A stretch of 64,000 nucleotides of DNA, taken from the NCBI GenBank assembly GCA_036250225.1, contig JAPZLL010000024.1, positions 62,001 to 126,000 of the forward strand, given 5' to 3'. Positions 1-11,700 of this stretch are shown one piece after another. The translations under genes were made by a program, and so were the position numbers. The stretch comes from Cercophora sp. LCS_1 (lineage: Eukaryota; Ascomycota; Sordariomycetes; Sordariales; Lasiosphaeriaceae). Each line of letters opens with the position of its first letter. The first letter of the stretch is position 1. The notes under the pieces were generated by a model. That model saw only the letters and a program-made list of their open reading frames with translations. It did no database searches and was not told the DNA's origin.

Positions 1-1119
1 ACCCGCGGCCAACAGCGTCTGCGGCACCGGCGCAAACGCCAACGTCTCGATACCGTCCTGCTGCACGTTCAGCGACGCCAGAATGGCGCCAGCCTGTGAC
101 GACGGCTCCGCCTTTCCGCCGCGGCGGGCTTGTTGCGCCGGCGCTGACAGACGCGGGAGCCCAACGATGCGGATCGCGCCGCCTGCGCCGCCTGCTGCTA
201 GGAAGGCGCCAGTCGGCGCGAACGCCACCGAGTATAACCCACCATCAACGAAGAAGCGGTTGTCCGACTCGGTAAGAGACACGACGGTTTGGTTGTTGGA
301 TGTGAGGAGGTTCTTTGCGGCCGCTTCGCCAAAGGGGTCGAAGACGTGGAGGGAGGCGTCTTCGGAGACGGAAGCGAGGAGGAGGCCGTCGGGCGACCAG
401 GCGCCTGCTGTTGAGGAGGCGGTGTGGAGGAAGTAGGATTGGAGAATTGTGAGGGGCGTGTCGGAGGTGGTGTCGATTGTGAAGACCCAGACGGAGCCGT
501 CCGAGGCGCCGAGGGCGAATGTATTTGGGTGCGAAGGCGCGGGGCATGGCGCGAGCCAGTTGATCTCTTCGGTTTCGTTGGAGGTTGTGAGGAGGGTGAA
601 TTGCGGCCCGGGGGCGGCGGTGTAGACTTGTAGACGGCCGTCGAGACCCCCTGAGACGAGGAAGTCGCCTCGGGGTAGGGTGAAGGTCAGTGCGTTGATG
701 CTGTCGGTGTGGCCGGTAATGGAGAAGACCGGGGAGAGGGAGGGGTTCTCGGGGCGCGGGGCCGAGGGGTTCGAGGAGTAGGAGGCGGGGAGGACGGGGC
801 GGGAGGCGGCGGCTGAGGTGTCGAAGACATAGCCCGCGCCCGGCGCGTCGTCGGCTTCGCCTTCGGAGCCGCCTGTTGCGATGATGTTGGGGTACAGGGG
901 GTGTTGGGCGATGGCAAAGACCGAGTCTTTGTGCGCGTCAAAGTAGGCTATGCTGTCGTTTTGGAGGTGGTATTCTTCGTTGTCGCCTTCGTCGTCCGAA
1001 TCCATAGGGACATCGCCGTCGTCCTCGTCGAGGACTTCTTGGATTTCGTCTTCGGCGAGCATGTCGGCTTCATCGTCGACCTCGGCGGGGTTCTGGTAGG
1101 GTTGCTTGGAGGACGACAT
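1..1119 (-). CDS. WD40-repeat protein, Sqt1/AAMP-like (3' end off window)
   Basis: The minus-strand frame is open from an ATG at 1119 down to the window edge, about 373 residues, so the C-terminus is missing. The N-terminus is strongly acidic (MSSSKQPYQNPAEVDDE, then DEDDGDVPMDSDDEGDNEE). WD40-type blades follow: DAHKDSVFAIAQHP, TGHTDSINALTF with FLVSGGLDGRLQVY, WLAPCPAPSHPNTFALGASDG, GAWSPDGLLLASVSEDASL and YSVAFAPTGAFLAAGG. An acidic leader followed by an eight-blade WD40 fold is the layout of yeast Sqt1 and animal AAMP. Sqt1 is the cytoplasmic chaperone that binds ribosomal protein uL16 (Rpl10) for assembly of the large subunit. The family call rests on this layout and blade sequence; other ribosome-biogenesis WD40 proteins are the main alternative. 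No intron is visible in the part seen. Confidence 0.85.
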   Translation of the reverse strand, partial: MSSSKQPYQNPAEVDDEADMLAEDEIQEVLDEDDGDVPMDSDDEGDNEEYHLQNDSIAYFDAHKDSVFAIAQHPLYPNIIATGGSEGEADDAPGAGYVFDTSAAASRPVLPASYSSNPSAPRPENPSLSPVFSITGHTDSINALTFTLPRGDFLVSGGLDGRLQVYTAAPGPQFTLLTTSNETEEINWLAPCPAPSHPNTFALGASDGSVWVFTIDTTSDTPLTILQSYFLHTASSTAGAWSPDGLLLASVSEDASLHVFDPFGEAAAKNLLTSNNQTVVSLTESDNRFFVDGGLYSVAFAPTGAFLAAGGAGGAIRIVGLPRLSAPAQQARRGGKAEPSSQAGAILASLNVQQDGIETLAFAPVPQTLLAAG

Positions 1120-3290
1120 TTTCGCTGGGTATCTTGGGTGTCGCAAAAAGGAGAGAAGAGAGTGTCAGTAAAATGAGCGAGCGGTGGCCTTGCGCTGGAA
1201 GATGGCAAACGGCCGCGCAATGGTTTTATCGCCGTTTGGACGGTCGGAGGGGCACAAGTTCAAGGTGGGGGATGATTAGTTTTTCTGCTTGATAAGCATG
1301 GCGATAGCGATGGCGGGGTTTGTTCGACAGGCTTCTGAGGCTGAATCATCGCGCTAATCGGCTGCGCTTGCAGGCGGTTACAGCGGCTCACAGGATCCAC
1401 AGATGACGACGTCTTCGACAGAGGTCCGTCGTCAGTTCACCACCACAGTGCATGGGCGACGAGGCACCTCACAGCGAGCAGCGCAGACGTTGGTTGAACT
1501 CTCACCTCTCGAATGCTAATTTACGTGCAAAGCAGCGACTGCAGTCATTGAGCTCCCCTAATCGATTGCTAGCTTGGCAGGGGCGACCGGGGTCCCTGCA
1601 GGGCGGGGGGTCGGCGTCGGCCCAGCGGTTGTTACATGTGCAATTCCTGTCGACACGCGGCGATTGCGTCCCCAGCAAAAACAAAACGCAAAGGCTTGCA
1701 TGATGACGCCGACTCCACCAAGCAAATTGCCCCTCGCCACTGACAGACGGATCGTCTTTGAACCGAGAAAGGAGTACAATAGCCAGGCGACTCCAACATC
1801 GATGATCCAACCCTTTTCCCAGCAACCTACCAGCCCATGATAAGTGAAACAGAAAACTCCCAAACCACCCCTGTCCAAATCGCCAGTAGCCTCAAAGTCA
1901 AGAAGCTTCAAAATCTGGCCCCTAGGGGGATGGTCCCGACTGGGATGTTTCTAAGCAACATTCCAGCAGCAACCTTGTTTTCGCCGTCAGTTGTTACAGC
2001 AAAGACGACATGCCCGACGCACATATCGCAGGGGGTAGCTCCGTGGAATGTCCTTGTCACCGGCGGGGGACAAAAGATGCCAAGGTGACGCTGCACCCTT
2101 CCCGTGTGTTGTGACAGACTGGCTGCCGGGCGTGAGGTGCGGTGGCAGATGTAGGCGTGGTAAATCTTGGTTGTTGATGGTGTGTATAGCGACAAAGCAA
2201 ACGAAGAAGGGGCAAGTGAAGAAATCGTCAAACCCTCGGCACAGACGCAGGCCTGCCGTTCGAAGGTCACGTATCGCATCCCCAATTTCTAGGGCGACCA
2301 ACTTGGCACCCAGTTCGGCGCCCAACTGCGAACATCTGCTCTGCCTTAAAGAATGCCTAGACACCGGGTCTGTCCCGGGAATATGCTGGGTTTTGCGAGC
2401 AGAAAACTGGCAACGGCTGCCCAGTCCTGGGCAAGAACCATGCTTCCTGCGCTTGCGATGCTTTCCCCCCGCAACCGGCGGTGGCTGCTGTTGGTCGAAA
2501 CTCTTGCTCGCCTGGTCCATGCGCGCAAGGGGAGCAACTAATGCTAGATTGTGTAGAACTTTGTCATTGTGTTGAGCATCTGGCTAAAGTCATTGTCGGC
2601 AACTTTGGGTTCTCTACCAAGACCCTGAGCCAGGTGACGAGCTCTTCGCTGTTGTCTTCGTTGTGGTATCGTCCCACAGAATGAGTTTTGCCACACTGTC
2701 AACTTCGAGAGGCTTTCCAACCGAACCCCACTCCAAGGGGATATTGTTGTTTCCAAAGATGTGTCCAGAGAGGCGTTCCTGGGTCCACGTGCTTGTCGTA
2801 GAGCACCAATCTCTATTGACAACACAGCGGACACGCCGATTTCCCTGAGTGGCTTCCACTACTTCTGTTTTAGGGTCGTTATGGCGGTGAAGCTTTGTGC
2901 CCGGAGTCTCTCAATCGTCCTGAGATGATCAAGACACTCGTCATCGGTGATTTCACTCAACCCCAAGCACGTGATGCTAAATAACCTCCCTTCCCTACTA
3001 ATGCTGAGGACTGAATGCAAAGAAACCTGCGCCCAAGTGGAGAACTTGTTGAAGAAATGTACGTTGTATATATAATGTAGAGACATAGCAAATGCTCGTT
3101 GGCGCTGTAAGGTATCGCCGCGTTCTTGCTGCGCGTGCAGCAAGCGAAAGGTGTGCTCCCAGTCGAACCGGAAGCCATCCCGTGGAGGTCAGAAGGACCC
3201 CGAAAGAAAATTGAGTCGTCTGGCGCAAGAGCTGGCCGTTGCCGAGCCAGTCCGTGATCGGTTCAGCGGACTGCGTCCCGGAAGGTTGTA

Positions 3291-3316
3291 GCTGGGAGCT
3301 GGGAGCTGGGAGCTGG
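3291..3316. repeat. 7-bp tandem repeat (gctggga)n
   Basis: The unit gctggga is repeated about 3.7 times without interruption. It is a short minisatellite-like tract in non-coding DNA, with no evidence of function. Confidence 0.85.
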
Positions 3317-5088
3317 TTGTGATGCTCCCTGACGTCGATGTCGGTTTGGCACGGTGTGCCATCGCTTAATGGAACTGTCTTCTCCTCGGTCAGAAGATGG
3401 GATGTGGAACTGGGGGAACCAGTGACTTACCACGTCAGTTCATGTCGACTGGCGATGGTCGGTTCGGCACACTTCGATCAAGCGTTGTTCCGGCCTAGCT
3501 CTGTCTGGCGGCGCTCCGGGGATAGGGACGGAGGCCCAGCAAGGGAAAAGAGAGTAGAGGCATCCCAGGAAAGCCGCCCATAGCACAGGTAAGTGAGTGA
3601 GAGTAAAAAAGCAAAATAGGTGCCGGCAAGACGACGGAGGAGATTTGAGGATAAGAATGGATATGAGGGAACCAATGGCAAACAGGTCAAATCGGGCTTG
3701 CTGCCTTACCCTAAGTCCTGAAACTCTCGACCCCACTCGTGGCAAAAAAAAAAAACCGATCGAAGAGGCCAGCGGAAAGATCGCGACTTGCATGAGGTTT
3801 CAAGGCTGTGAGAACAAAACAGTCGGTGAGTGTCACCGCCTTTTCCAGGACCAGGTCAGTGAGACAGTGCTGATCAAAGCGGACACTGGCAGGCTAAAGG
3901 GCGCATGCAGAAGTTGAAGCAAGCACCCAGCGGAAGCGAGCGAAGGAATGAAGGCGGTCCATGCTTGGTGGCCTGTCTGATGGTCCCGGTTCGTGCTTAT
4001 CTGAGTGTCTGAAGTCCCCGAGGCAAACCTTGCAAAGCATCCCGTGAGTGTCACATTGGAGTTGATGCTGCAGACGAACTGGACTGGATCGTCACAATTT
4101 TGCATGCTGGCAGTAGAAATTGCGGGAGTCCGCTTTGCCGTCCATGGACAAGAGTTGGAGATCTATTTGTCTTCAGCAACACGCTGAATCTGCCGTCGCA
4201 CCATTCAGAGGCACTGCCAGCTTCCAGGAGGTGCAAACAATTTAAATAGCGGCGTGTTGCATGAAGTACCCATGCCTTACAACCCCGGCATCCCGACAGC
4301 TGTCTAGTGTCAGCTTTTGTCATTCAGCCTTGGTGTAGAAGGTCGTCAGTCATTATTGGTGAGGTGGCCGACTGCATATCACCGCAACTGCAGGGGGCGG
4401 AGAGCCTGAAGCCTCCGGGATATCCTGGTGTTGATCGTGATGAACGCAGCTTCCCGCGGACAGAATCTCGGATGGTGTCCCTGGTGGTTGTCCCTGAAGG
4501 CCTTGCAACCACTGCTTCCAGCCAGTCATTTGATTTTCTGCAGGAGGCTAACCGAGCTTTTCAGCCTCAGATGCATCACTTGAAACGCGGGCTGATGCTG
4601 CAGTGAAGAGCTGGAGCGTCTGGTAAGAACCTTGACGTCCACTCCGGTCGCCACTTGACGCATCCTTGGTGCCCGCAAAGGAGAGAAGACAGTGCCTGGC
4701 GGGAGGGGCGGCTAGCTCGCCAGTTGGCCGATACCAGAGAAGCGGATTCTGGTAGGCTCAATGAAACCCCTGTGGTTGAGTCGAAAGAAATGTGTTGTCA
4801 GTCATGCTGGGTGCAGTGCCGAAGCGATGTGTGGTTATGAGGGATTCTGCATGTCTCTGCCGGCCCAAAACGTGCCTGACCATACAGAATAATGGTCCAT
4901 GTGAAAATTCAGGGGGACTTCACTGCAGAAGCAACGGATGAATCTGAAATCTGAAGGCGTTGAGAAATAATCAAGAGGCCTGGAACCATTGTCTTCACCG
5001 GCGGCAACAATGACTCCACGTCTATTGGGAATGAAACTGGCTGTCGAGCTGCGTTGAGTGTGTCGATGATTTTTTGTCGTCAACTCCA

Positions 5089-5127
5089 TGGCACCCAGAG
5101 CCTCGTGGCACCCAGAGCCTTGTGGCA
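5089..5127. repeat. 17-bp direct repeat, about 2.3 copies
   Basis: The unit tggcacccagagcctcg occurs at 5089 and again at 5106 with one change, followed by a partial third copy (tggca). It is a small tandem duplication in non-coding DNA. Confidence 0.8.
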
Positions 5128-6590
5128 GGTCTTGGTGGTTGTTCGAAGGAAAATTGTTGCTCCGGCGGCGCGCAGTGTTGCTGAGTCGGATTCGCGAAAG
5201 TTATCGGATGGCTGAGACATGAAGCCGTCGCGATTTGTTGAGCGTTCTGCCGATCCCCAACGCCTCCGTCTTCAATGCTGTTCGTGTTCTCGATATGTCT
5301 CGATCGAAATGCTGGGCGCGGAGGTATGGGTGCCCTCAACAAACGACTTAAGGTAGTTTCCCCGCCCCCCTTCGAGATAAACCCCGATCCCGGTTATCTG
5401 GCCGGTACTGATTGAGGTGCTGGGTGTGCGGTATGCGGTGGGCAGGCCTCAACGGGATGCAAGGCAGCTGTCCCATCCCCCGCAGAGGCGGTCAAACGGC
5501 AGCGGCGACCGGCCCCAGTACCTCCCCGGGCCTGGGACCGTCCCATTGCGAGAGCTTGAGCGACACCCGGCACAGAAGGGAACATTTCTCGCTTCCTTGT
5601 GCTGCACAATTGATTGGCGTAAAGTGAGCCCCTTCTGTGCGTCCTCTGGCTTCCCCGCCCCCCCGGGGTTTGTGTAGCACATGTATTCTATTTGGGAGGA
5701 GCTCGGGGGCCAAACCAACACCAGCAAAGACTAGGGATGCCGGGGCGGACCCGCCTCGGAAACTCGACAGGCATAAGACGCCATGGCGCGGGTGAAGAAC
5801 CGCGCGCGCATTCAGCCGTGGCAAAGCCTGATGGTTGAGATCGAGTACCGTCAGTTCTCAACCCAGCGGCCATTTTCCCTGCCAGAATGGCTTGTTTCGC
5901 ACGCTGCCTGACGAGCTAGTGCGAAGAGGTGGGATGCAGGTTGGACGGGGTGGTGCACCTCGAGCCCATTTGGCGACACACAAGGCAGATTGGTGGGGCT
6001 ACGCTGCATCAAGCCAGCGACGAGTGGAAGAGGTGGGGGCTGTCATGCACGGGCGACCGGAGCTGAGACGCGCTCCGTCAATTGGACGAACTGGAATGCT
6101 GGCGGACGGCTACTTTCTGCACTTTCGAATTTATGCGTTGTTCCTCGTCGGGGCAAACCGCGAGGCTCTTAGCCCGTCCTGTGACCCTGCGCGCCGCGAT
6201 CGGCTTTTGTGTTGGGTCTTAGCCGCCCATCCTTTCATGGCAGCTCCGTTGTATCAGTGTTGACTTGTTGATCATGTTGGTCCTGTTGCCGGGGTGTTGT
6301 TGTCAGAACAAGAGTCACTTGCCGCAGACGCATCTGAGCGGCCTAGCATTGTAAGCGAATGAGTCTTTCCGTGGGGGTCCAGGAGGGCATCGCAGGCCCC
6401 CGGAAAGCCGAAAAGGGCCAGGACCAGGCAGCATCTTGACAAGTGCTGGAATGAAAATTTGCTGTTCAGGGGGTCCATGTCAATGGCTATGACCTCCCAG
6501 GTCTCAAAGAACGCTCAAGTTAGGGTGTGTCAATAAAACGATGTTCCGATTCCTGGGGTAGACGAGCGCTATGAACACAACGAGCGAACC

Positions 6591-8244
6591 CTATACCTGT
6601 GTGATGCGCTCCCAGGACTCAAACAATGGCGTTAGAATCATATCCCGGAAGCACGTTGCAAAAGCCTTATCCGCAGACAACAGGGCTTTGCCCTCCCCGT
6701 TCTTATCGAGAAAGGACCTCTCGATACACAACCTGACGGCCCGTTCGTAGTTAATACCTGCCTCCTTTCTAATTCTGCCGCTTCGGAGCACCATCTTCGC
6801 TAACAGGACGTTTGTCCAGTAATCCGGTCTGTCCTGTCGACCGTGCTCTTGCCTCATGTCCTCGATTGATCTTCCAAGCGCAAGTTCTGTTAGGGCAAGC
6901 CCCAGGTTTGTCAAAACTGGCTCTTCGTCAAGGTGTTGGTCAAGGTCGACAAGAGACTGGTCTCCAGCAACAACCACCGCCGACGTTCCAGTGGTTCTGT
7001 GTGTGATCGAATACATCTTCTGCATGATAAATATCGCGGAAGATTCCTTGTTCCCCCGCCCTGAGTGTGTCTGGGCAACACAAATGTCGTTCCGAGTCCA
7101 TGACTCTCCGATCCACGGCGTTGCCGAGAGTCGCATGATGGCCAGGCTGAGGCGAATCGCAATCTCAAGCTTGTTCCGGATCGATGTCACCCCACTACCA
7201 TGTTCCCCTAGCTTCGCAAAAGGTCTGATCCCGGGCTGCCTTGAGCCGGGCAGGCCAATCTTCATCGTCTTCATCCTGAACATCTGCCTGCCTTCGGATA
7301 TATTAAGCAGGACTTGTTTGATGTTAGATTCCTCCGAATAGTTTTGGACGAGGGAACAAAGATTGTTGACGCTGTCGATGCCTTCGCCGTCCCCAGGTAT
7401 CGCCTCCAACATTAATGTCTCCGAAGCTCCTGGTCCAGTTTCTTTCTGCGTCGGCAACGCGAGGCAGAACTCCCACTGCTTTGGTAAGCGGAGGGAAAGT
7501 CCTTTGACGAAAGGCTCTTCACAGGTTGTGCAACGGCATCCAAGACCAATGTCATGTGCATTTGCACAGGAGCAGATGTACTGTTTCTTGACTGCCTCAA
7601 AGAAGTCCCGAGCTTGTTGATACTCCACTTGAAAATCTTCAGCGTTTCCGTTTTTGTCAGAGAATTGCTGATGAGACGTGATAAAAGGCTGGTCGTTTAG
7701 CAACTCGCGAAGATGTGCATTCATACTCTGGACCTTTTTGACCCTCTGTTGTAATTGGGACCCCTCCGCGCCAGCTATTTTCAACCTGAGTTTTGCTCGC
7801 AGGCGGCCCAAGCGGCCCTGTTTTTGTCTTAGCATTGTGTCATCAGTTGGGTGTTCGGAAACGCACGGTGGCACTATAGGTACACATGCTTGACAGCTCG
7901 CTTTTGATATCATCCAATTCGTCCTTCATCTCATTCAAACAGCTCACGGTGATCGCAAGTTTGTCGGGCCCGAGTCGTCGTAAAAGCTTCCGTTCAAGTC
8001 TCGATTCTTTCCAAACCCGTTGGTCAATCCGGTAATCGCTTGGTATGAGCCGTCTCATTTCTGCCGGGGTCACAGCTGATGCGACAAGTTCCTTGATGGT
8101 CGACTCATATAGGAGAGATGTAGTCATGAAGTCTCGTCCCAACCTGGCCGAGTCGCCGCTCTTCACTCTTTTGTAGGTATCGATCAGATCCGATACCACC
8201 AGGTAGAGGCCGAGGACGATTCCAATGACTTCCACGCCAGCCAT
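6591..8244 (-). CDS. DUF7580-domain protein, two exons
   Basis: I join two exons, 8244-7867 and 7817-6591, across a 49-bp phase-0 intron (7866-7818) with donor GTGCGT, a CTGAT branch-like site and acceptor CAG. The product is 534 residues. The ATG at 8244 gives MAGVEVIGIVLGLYLVV, the hydrophobic opening typical of DUF7580 proteins; the frame also extends to a GTG three codons upstream, which is not needed. The C-terminal half carries the family-like segment NLGLALTELALGRSIED, then YERAVRLCIERSF and a final helix ending FESWERITQV. DUF7580 proteins are common in Sordariomycetes and Eurotiomycetes, often beside NLR-like or HET genes, and have no established biochemical role. It lies head-to-head with the zinc finger/NB-ARC gene, about 460 bp from that gene's likely ATG. 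The domain call was made by eye. Confidence 0.75.
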
Positions 8245-8701
8245 GACCAACACTTAATGCTGCGGAGACCCAGCTTGTTGGATAGGAAGCGTATTCTGGG
8301 GGTCGAAGCGTACCCGCGGGGGGGCGATGAAGTCGACGCAGGAAATGGATTTAGGCAGACTTCAAAACGTGGCGAGGGATGTCGGGGTATTTGTCCTGCC
8401 TGGGGCCAATTGCACCTCCCTCGGGCATTCCGCCCAGCCCCTGGAAGCCAATCCGCCATTTTGCAACCAACTTGCAGGAAGCAAAAGCTGCCTCGACCTG
8501 GAGCGACCCCATGGAATCACCCAATCAAATACCGTCCAATCCGCCAAAGCGGGGGTGGACCTGTGAAAGGCTGATAGGCGACTGTGGGGCATGGTATATC
8601 CTTTCATTCATGCCTGGATCATTCCCACTATTTCATTTTATTCTACGCTCTGCACCACAGTGACAACAGCTCCAACGACGGTGCAAACCGCACCTAGCAG
8701 T
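8245..8701. promoter_or_regulatory. Shared divergent promoter region
   Basis: This intergenic space lies between the DUF7580 gene (minus) and the zinc finger/NB-ARC gene (plus), so both promoters should be here if both are transcribed. I see no clear TATA box or operator-like inverted repeat. The upstream ATG at 8591 of the plus gene lies inside this span. Confidence 0.4.
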
Positions 8702-11700
8702 ATGACGCCGGATAGGAAGGCGGTAATCCACGCCCAAGAGGTGCGAGAGGTACCGGCGAGAGCTCCTATCGCTGCGAAGCTGGAGGACTGTCTCCAGGCT
8801 ATTACACGACTACGCGCTGTGCTCAACGCAGAGTTATGGTTGCTAAACGAAAAATTTCGCGAAGTGAACAAGCCACAATACCAGAAGCCCGTGTTGGGAG
8901 AAGAGGATGGATCTTTTGTAGAGGGGGGGCGCGAAGCAGAAAAGGCGGAAGCTGACGACACATCCCTCAGAGGACTTGAACGATGCTTCGCGAGATTGGT
9001 CACGTGGGGCTACGAAGTTGGAGCGACATCGCGCTTTCTCGACCATTCCTTACGACGGTCAGCTAAGTTACAGAGTGGCACATTGGCTTTGCTGAGGGAA
9101 CTACATGAGTTAATCTTGACGGATATGTTGGCGGGTACCCTTGGCTCCATGAAGATTGCCCGCCTGGGCGAACTAACTGAATCGAAACCACAGCGACCGA
9201 TTCATTACCAACAGCCTTCAACCCCCATGGCGAGCGGCCGCACGAAGACAAGGAAGAACAACTGCCCTCGGAAACTCCGGTCTTGGACGAAAGTGTCAGG
9301 CTTCAAGAAACCCAAGAAATCCGAGACATCCTCGGCTTGGAGGACCAAGATGCAGTAGTGAGCCCGAAAGGATGCATCGTGGAGGTTGGGGAAATCATTG
9401 ACGATCTATATGATCTACGAGAAGTCTTGATAAACCCCTTTGAGGATGACGATCCCAATCCACTCCAAGATGCAGACAAGACTACGGCGATGGACCGACG
9501 CTACGCGCAGGCGTGTTTCCATGGAGCTCCGCGCTCATTGATCGGCCGGCTGATCGCGGCAAATATACGAAGACGCCAAAGATTATATGGCGTAGGGAAA
9601 GATGTTTCCGAGGTCGAGGTGGTGAAAGGCACGCGTCGTTCCAAAAGGAATTTCGGAGGTTCAGATCTGCCTCAACCCCCCGCAGGAAGCCCTCTTGATG
9701 GGATATCGACGAGCCACATTCGAAGTCACTACCCACAGCTGAGCAAGATGACAATACGGTCGATGTCGAGCGTGTTGACGGACGGTTTTCGTGAAAAGAG
9801 ATCGGTCGCATCGTTCGCATCGTTCACATCGTTCGCATCCGCCAGGGGACCAATCGCTTCCACACTACTTGAGCCGCCTGTCCCGCCGGTCGACATCCAG
9901 TGAGAGGGAAATTTGCCATTTGCTTGTCAATTCTGTCGCTTTGAGGTACCTTTAGAACTTGATAAGTTTAAGATGACCTCCGAGGACTGGGTTGCGCATC
10001 TCTTTCTCGACCTGCAGCCGTACGTCTGCACCTTTGATCGGTGTATTAAGAGCCATAAGATGTTTGGTATCAAACAAGACTGGGTTCAGCATGAGTTGGA
10101 GCATCACCGGTCTAGGCAGGTCTGGTTCTGCCCCCAGACCAGCTGCAAATTCGAATTTGAGACATGGTAGCTCTTCCAGGAACACACTCATTTGGTGCAC
10201 GCAGATATCTTTGAGGGGGATCTGGATATGAAGCCTCTTTTTGATGTGTGTCGGGGGTTGTCGGTCCAGTCGCATCCGACGCCCCAGCGCGAATGTCCTC
10301 TCTGTGGGAGCCCATACAAAGAACCTACCGTGGATTGGATCGATCACATCGCAAGTCACCTTGAACAGTTCGCTCTACTTGCAATCGGGGAAGACACAGA
10401 ACCCCAACGGACTGACCACGAACTCGACCGCAACGATCTCGTCGATAAATACATCGACGACGTCAGTGCGAGATACGCCCCAAAGATCGCCACAAATGAG
10501 CCGCCCACCACCGCATTGCAGCACAACGTCAAAGTCGCTCCGAGCTACGACGTCAATTACACAGACACCGCAGATGACGTGCACAGCAGGGGGGACAAAC
10601 ATGAGAGGCGAGGTTCTGAGCCTCTCTAGGAGGATAAGGTCCAAACATACCTAGACGACGACCAGGCGGCCGAAAAGGTGTGGCACAATGTGCCCCAGCG
10701 AAACTCAGAGTTCGTTGGAAGAGACGAGGATTTGATCACCCTCCACACCTACGTCTCCCAGCCCGGACACATCTGTGTCATAAGTGGGCGCGGTGGTATC
10801 GGCAAGACCGCCACTGCGATTGAATATGCTCGACGATTCGAACACAACTATGCTGGGATAATTTGGATCGAGGCTGAGACCCAGGGTGGCTTGGCTGACA
10901 AGTATTGTGCCATGGGTACCAAGATCTTCGACTTGAAACTTGAGGGGTTGGACCCCAACAGCTTCACAATGAGGGTGAGAGACCTACTGGGCAGTTGGGA
11001 CAAGCGGTGGCTCCTGATCCTCGACAACGTCGAAGCCTGGGATGATGTGGCCAAGTATTACCCCAGAGGTTTGCCGAAGACGAAAGGTTCCGTTCTCATT
11101 ACAACAAGGAAGCAAGCCCTAATCCAGACCAAAAGTGCCGCCCTTCAGCGAGTGCTACACCGTGTTGAGTTGGAAACTCTACGGCCAGAGGAGGGAGCAC
11201 AATTTCTCATTCGATCGATCTTCCCCAAGCTCACGCCCAGCGGCGTGATTCTGCACGAGGAGTACGACCTGGCCATCGAGATCGCAGGTCTCGTAGAGGG
11301 ACTGCCCTTGGCGTTGATCATGGTTGCGGGGTATGTCAAAGTTTCTAGGCAGGACCTTGCGGACTTCCTTGAGATCTGGGAAGAAAAGACGGCATTCAGG
11401 GCCAAGAAGATCAAACGCAACAGGACCTTCACTGAGGAAACACTTGACTCGTCGATCGATTTGCTGTGGGACATTGGGATCAGCGAACTCTCCGTCGCAG
11501 CAAGAACCTTGCTAGAAATCCTGGCCTTTCTTGACCCAGAAAACATTCAGAAGGACCTTCTCGTCGGCGACCACGTTGAGGATTATCTTGAGTTTCTGAA
11601 CTCGACGGAGACCGCTCTGTATCGGCGTATGATTACAGTCCTGTATGGCCGCAAACTCATTGAAATCAGGTTCAATGAACAAGGGGCCGAGTCATATCGG

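Larger units (their letters stand above)
1120..6590. other. 5.5-kb stretch without a supportable gene
   Basis: Open frames here are under 180 codons, overlap one another in several frames, and show no recognisable domain or consistent intron pattern. The first few hundred bases should hold the promoter of the WD40 gene. The only structure I can point to is two small direct repeats, near 3291 and 5089, listed separately. Confidence 0.6.

Noticed and set aside
1987..2575. Opposed frames of 175-177 codons near 2.0-2.6 kb
   Set aside because: Both strands are equally open, which points to GC-driven chance frames. No family resemblance or intron signals were found.
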